This document shows, piece after piece, positions 42,347 to 42,524 of a DNA stretch of 42,524 nucleotides (position 1 is the stretch's first letter; each line of letters opens with the position of its first letter). The notes under the pieces are model-generated. The model saw nothing but the letters and a program-made list of their open reading frames with translations, was not told where the DNA came from and searched no databases. The translations under genes were made by a program, and so were the position numbers. The stretch comes from Muribaculaceae bacterium (GTDB taxonomy: Bacteria > Bacteroidota > Bacteroidia > Bacteroidales > Muribaculaceae). Location: assembly GCA_022509125.1 (NCBI GenBank), contig JAFLTU010000018.1, positions 1 to 42,524 on the forward strand. The letters run 5' to 3'.

Positions 42347-42372
42347 AATAGTAGTCAAAGTAAGAGACTATT
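42347..42372. promoter_or_regulatory. Inverted repeat upstream of the htpG sigma-54 promoter
   Basis: AATAGT (42347-42352) and ACTATT (42367-42372) are inverted repeats centred about 93 bases before the predicted htpG start. This is the usual distance for a site bound by a sigma-54 activator. The arms are short, so this is a candidate only. Confidence 0.3.
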
Positions 42373-42425
42373 CCTAAATTGTTTTATCTACCTTTCGACG
42401 GTCAGAAAATATAGGGAAAAGAGTC

Positions 42426-42442
42426 TTGGCACGATTATTGCA
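42426..42442 (+). promoter_or_regulatory. Sigma-54 (RpoN) promoter for htpG
   Basis: TTGGCACGATTATTGCA fits the full -24/-12 consensus YTGGCACGRNNNTTGCW, with the GG and GC dinucleotides 12 bases apart. The start would be near 42453, 18 bases before the htpG ATG. No TTTG-N20-TAnnTTTG promoter is visible for htpG in the 307-base gap 42164-42470. Confidence 0.8.
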
Positions 42443-42470
42443 TTTAAAATTCTAAAAACAAAATTATAAT

Positions 42471-42524
42471 ATGGCAACAGGTAAAATAGGGGTAACTACT
42501 GAAAATATCTTCCCCGTAATCAAA
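42471..42524 (+). CDS. htpG: Hsp90-family chaperone HtpG, first 18 codons only
   Basis: The frame starts MATGKIGVTTENIFPVIK and runs off the window end. The motif GxIGVTTENIFPxIK is the N-terminal helix of Bacteroidetes HtpG, the ATP-dependent Hsp90 chaperone. Nothing further can be judged here. It is divergent from purE and preceded by a sigma-54 promoter, which would put its expression under an activator. Confidence 0.85.
   Translation, partial: MATGKIGVTTENIFPVIK

Noticed and set aside
1-42524. Mobile element, prophage or defence island
   Set aside because: No transposase, integrase, phage or defence-type gene and no long terminal repeats were found. The genes are core metabolism or known Bacteroidetes families.

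Overview
The window looks like a chromosomal segment of a Bacteroidales-type bacterium. The evidence is the protein families (DUF4301, DUF4831 and DUF349 proteins, a repeat protein resembling the DUF6150 family, a CarboxypepD_reg/TonB-type outer-membrane barrel, a large single-chain PurL, a DAHP synthase fused to chorismate mutase) and the promoters, which repeatedly match the Bacteroidetes housekeeping pattern TTTG-N19/20-TAnnTTTG. Family-level placement (for example Muribaculaceae) would be a guess. I see no insertion sequence, prophage or CRISPR array. Almost everything is core metabolism, so the interest lies mainly in the control regions.

Layout. 1-5450: a cut tRNA-Ser, a low-molecular-weight phosphatase gene, and a leftward unit relA-type (p)ppGpp synthetase > small lipoprotein-like protein > DUF4301. 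5459-9454: an alpha/beta hydrolase and a TonB-type beta-barrel protein, leftward. 9524-9732: tRNA-His with its promoter and terminator. 10024-12829: a rightward unit SPFH membrane protein > repeat protein > Y-family DNA polymerase. 12949-16016: an exported cyclophilin and a DUF349 protein, ending in a strong terminator. 16062-20152: a leftward aromatic amino-acid operon pheA > aminotransferase > DAHP synthase/chorismate mutase > tyrA with an attenuator leader. 20171-21925: a divergent dxs-like gene. 22129-26168: a rightward unit nnrE-nnrD fusion > DUF4831 > xseA. 26266-26619: a small cupin gene. 26680-42285: a leftward purine series purE-L-M-N-H-D-folD-purB-purA-guaB-guaA. 42426-42524: a sigma-54 promoter and the first codons of htpG, rightward.

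How the genes work together. The aromatic operon makes and commits chorismate-derived carbon to Phe and Tyr. Its leader encodes a 22-residue peptide with seven Phe and two Tyr codons, followed by mutually exclusive hairpins and an intrinsic terminator just before pheA, which is the arrangement of ribosome-mediated attenuation. The purine series carries most of the IMP pathway, FolD (which supplies the formyl donor for PurN and PurH), and both branches to AMP and GMP. purF, purC and purK are not in the window. Its leader also has an intrinsic terminator between promoter and first gene.

Strongest observations for follow-up: (1) the Phe/Tyr leader-peptide attenuator; (2) the purE leader terminator with a short ORF running into it; (3) a full-consensus sigma-54 promoter before htpG; (4) the Y-family polymerase, whose catalytic N-terminus lies upstream of any usual start codon and seems to begin at ATA; (5) nucleotidyltransferase-like motifs in DUF4301, co-transcribed with relA; (6) a dxs-like enzyme with altered acceptor-substrate motifs.
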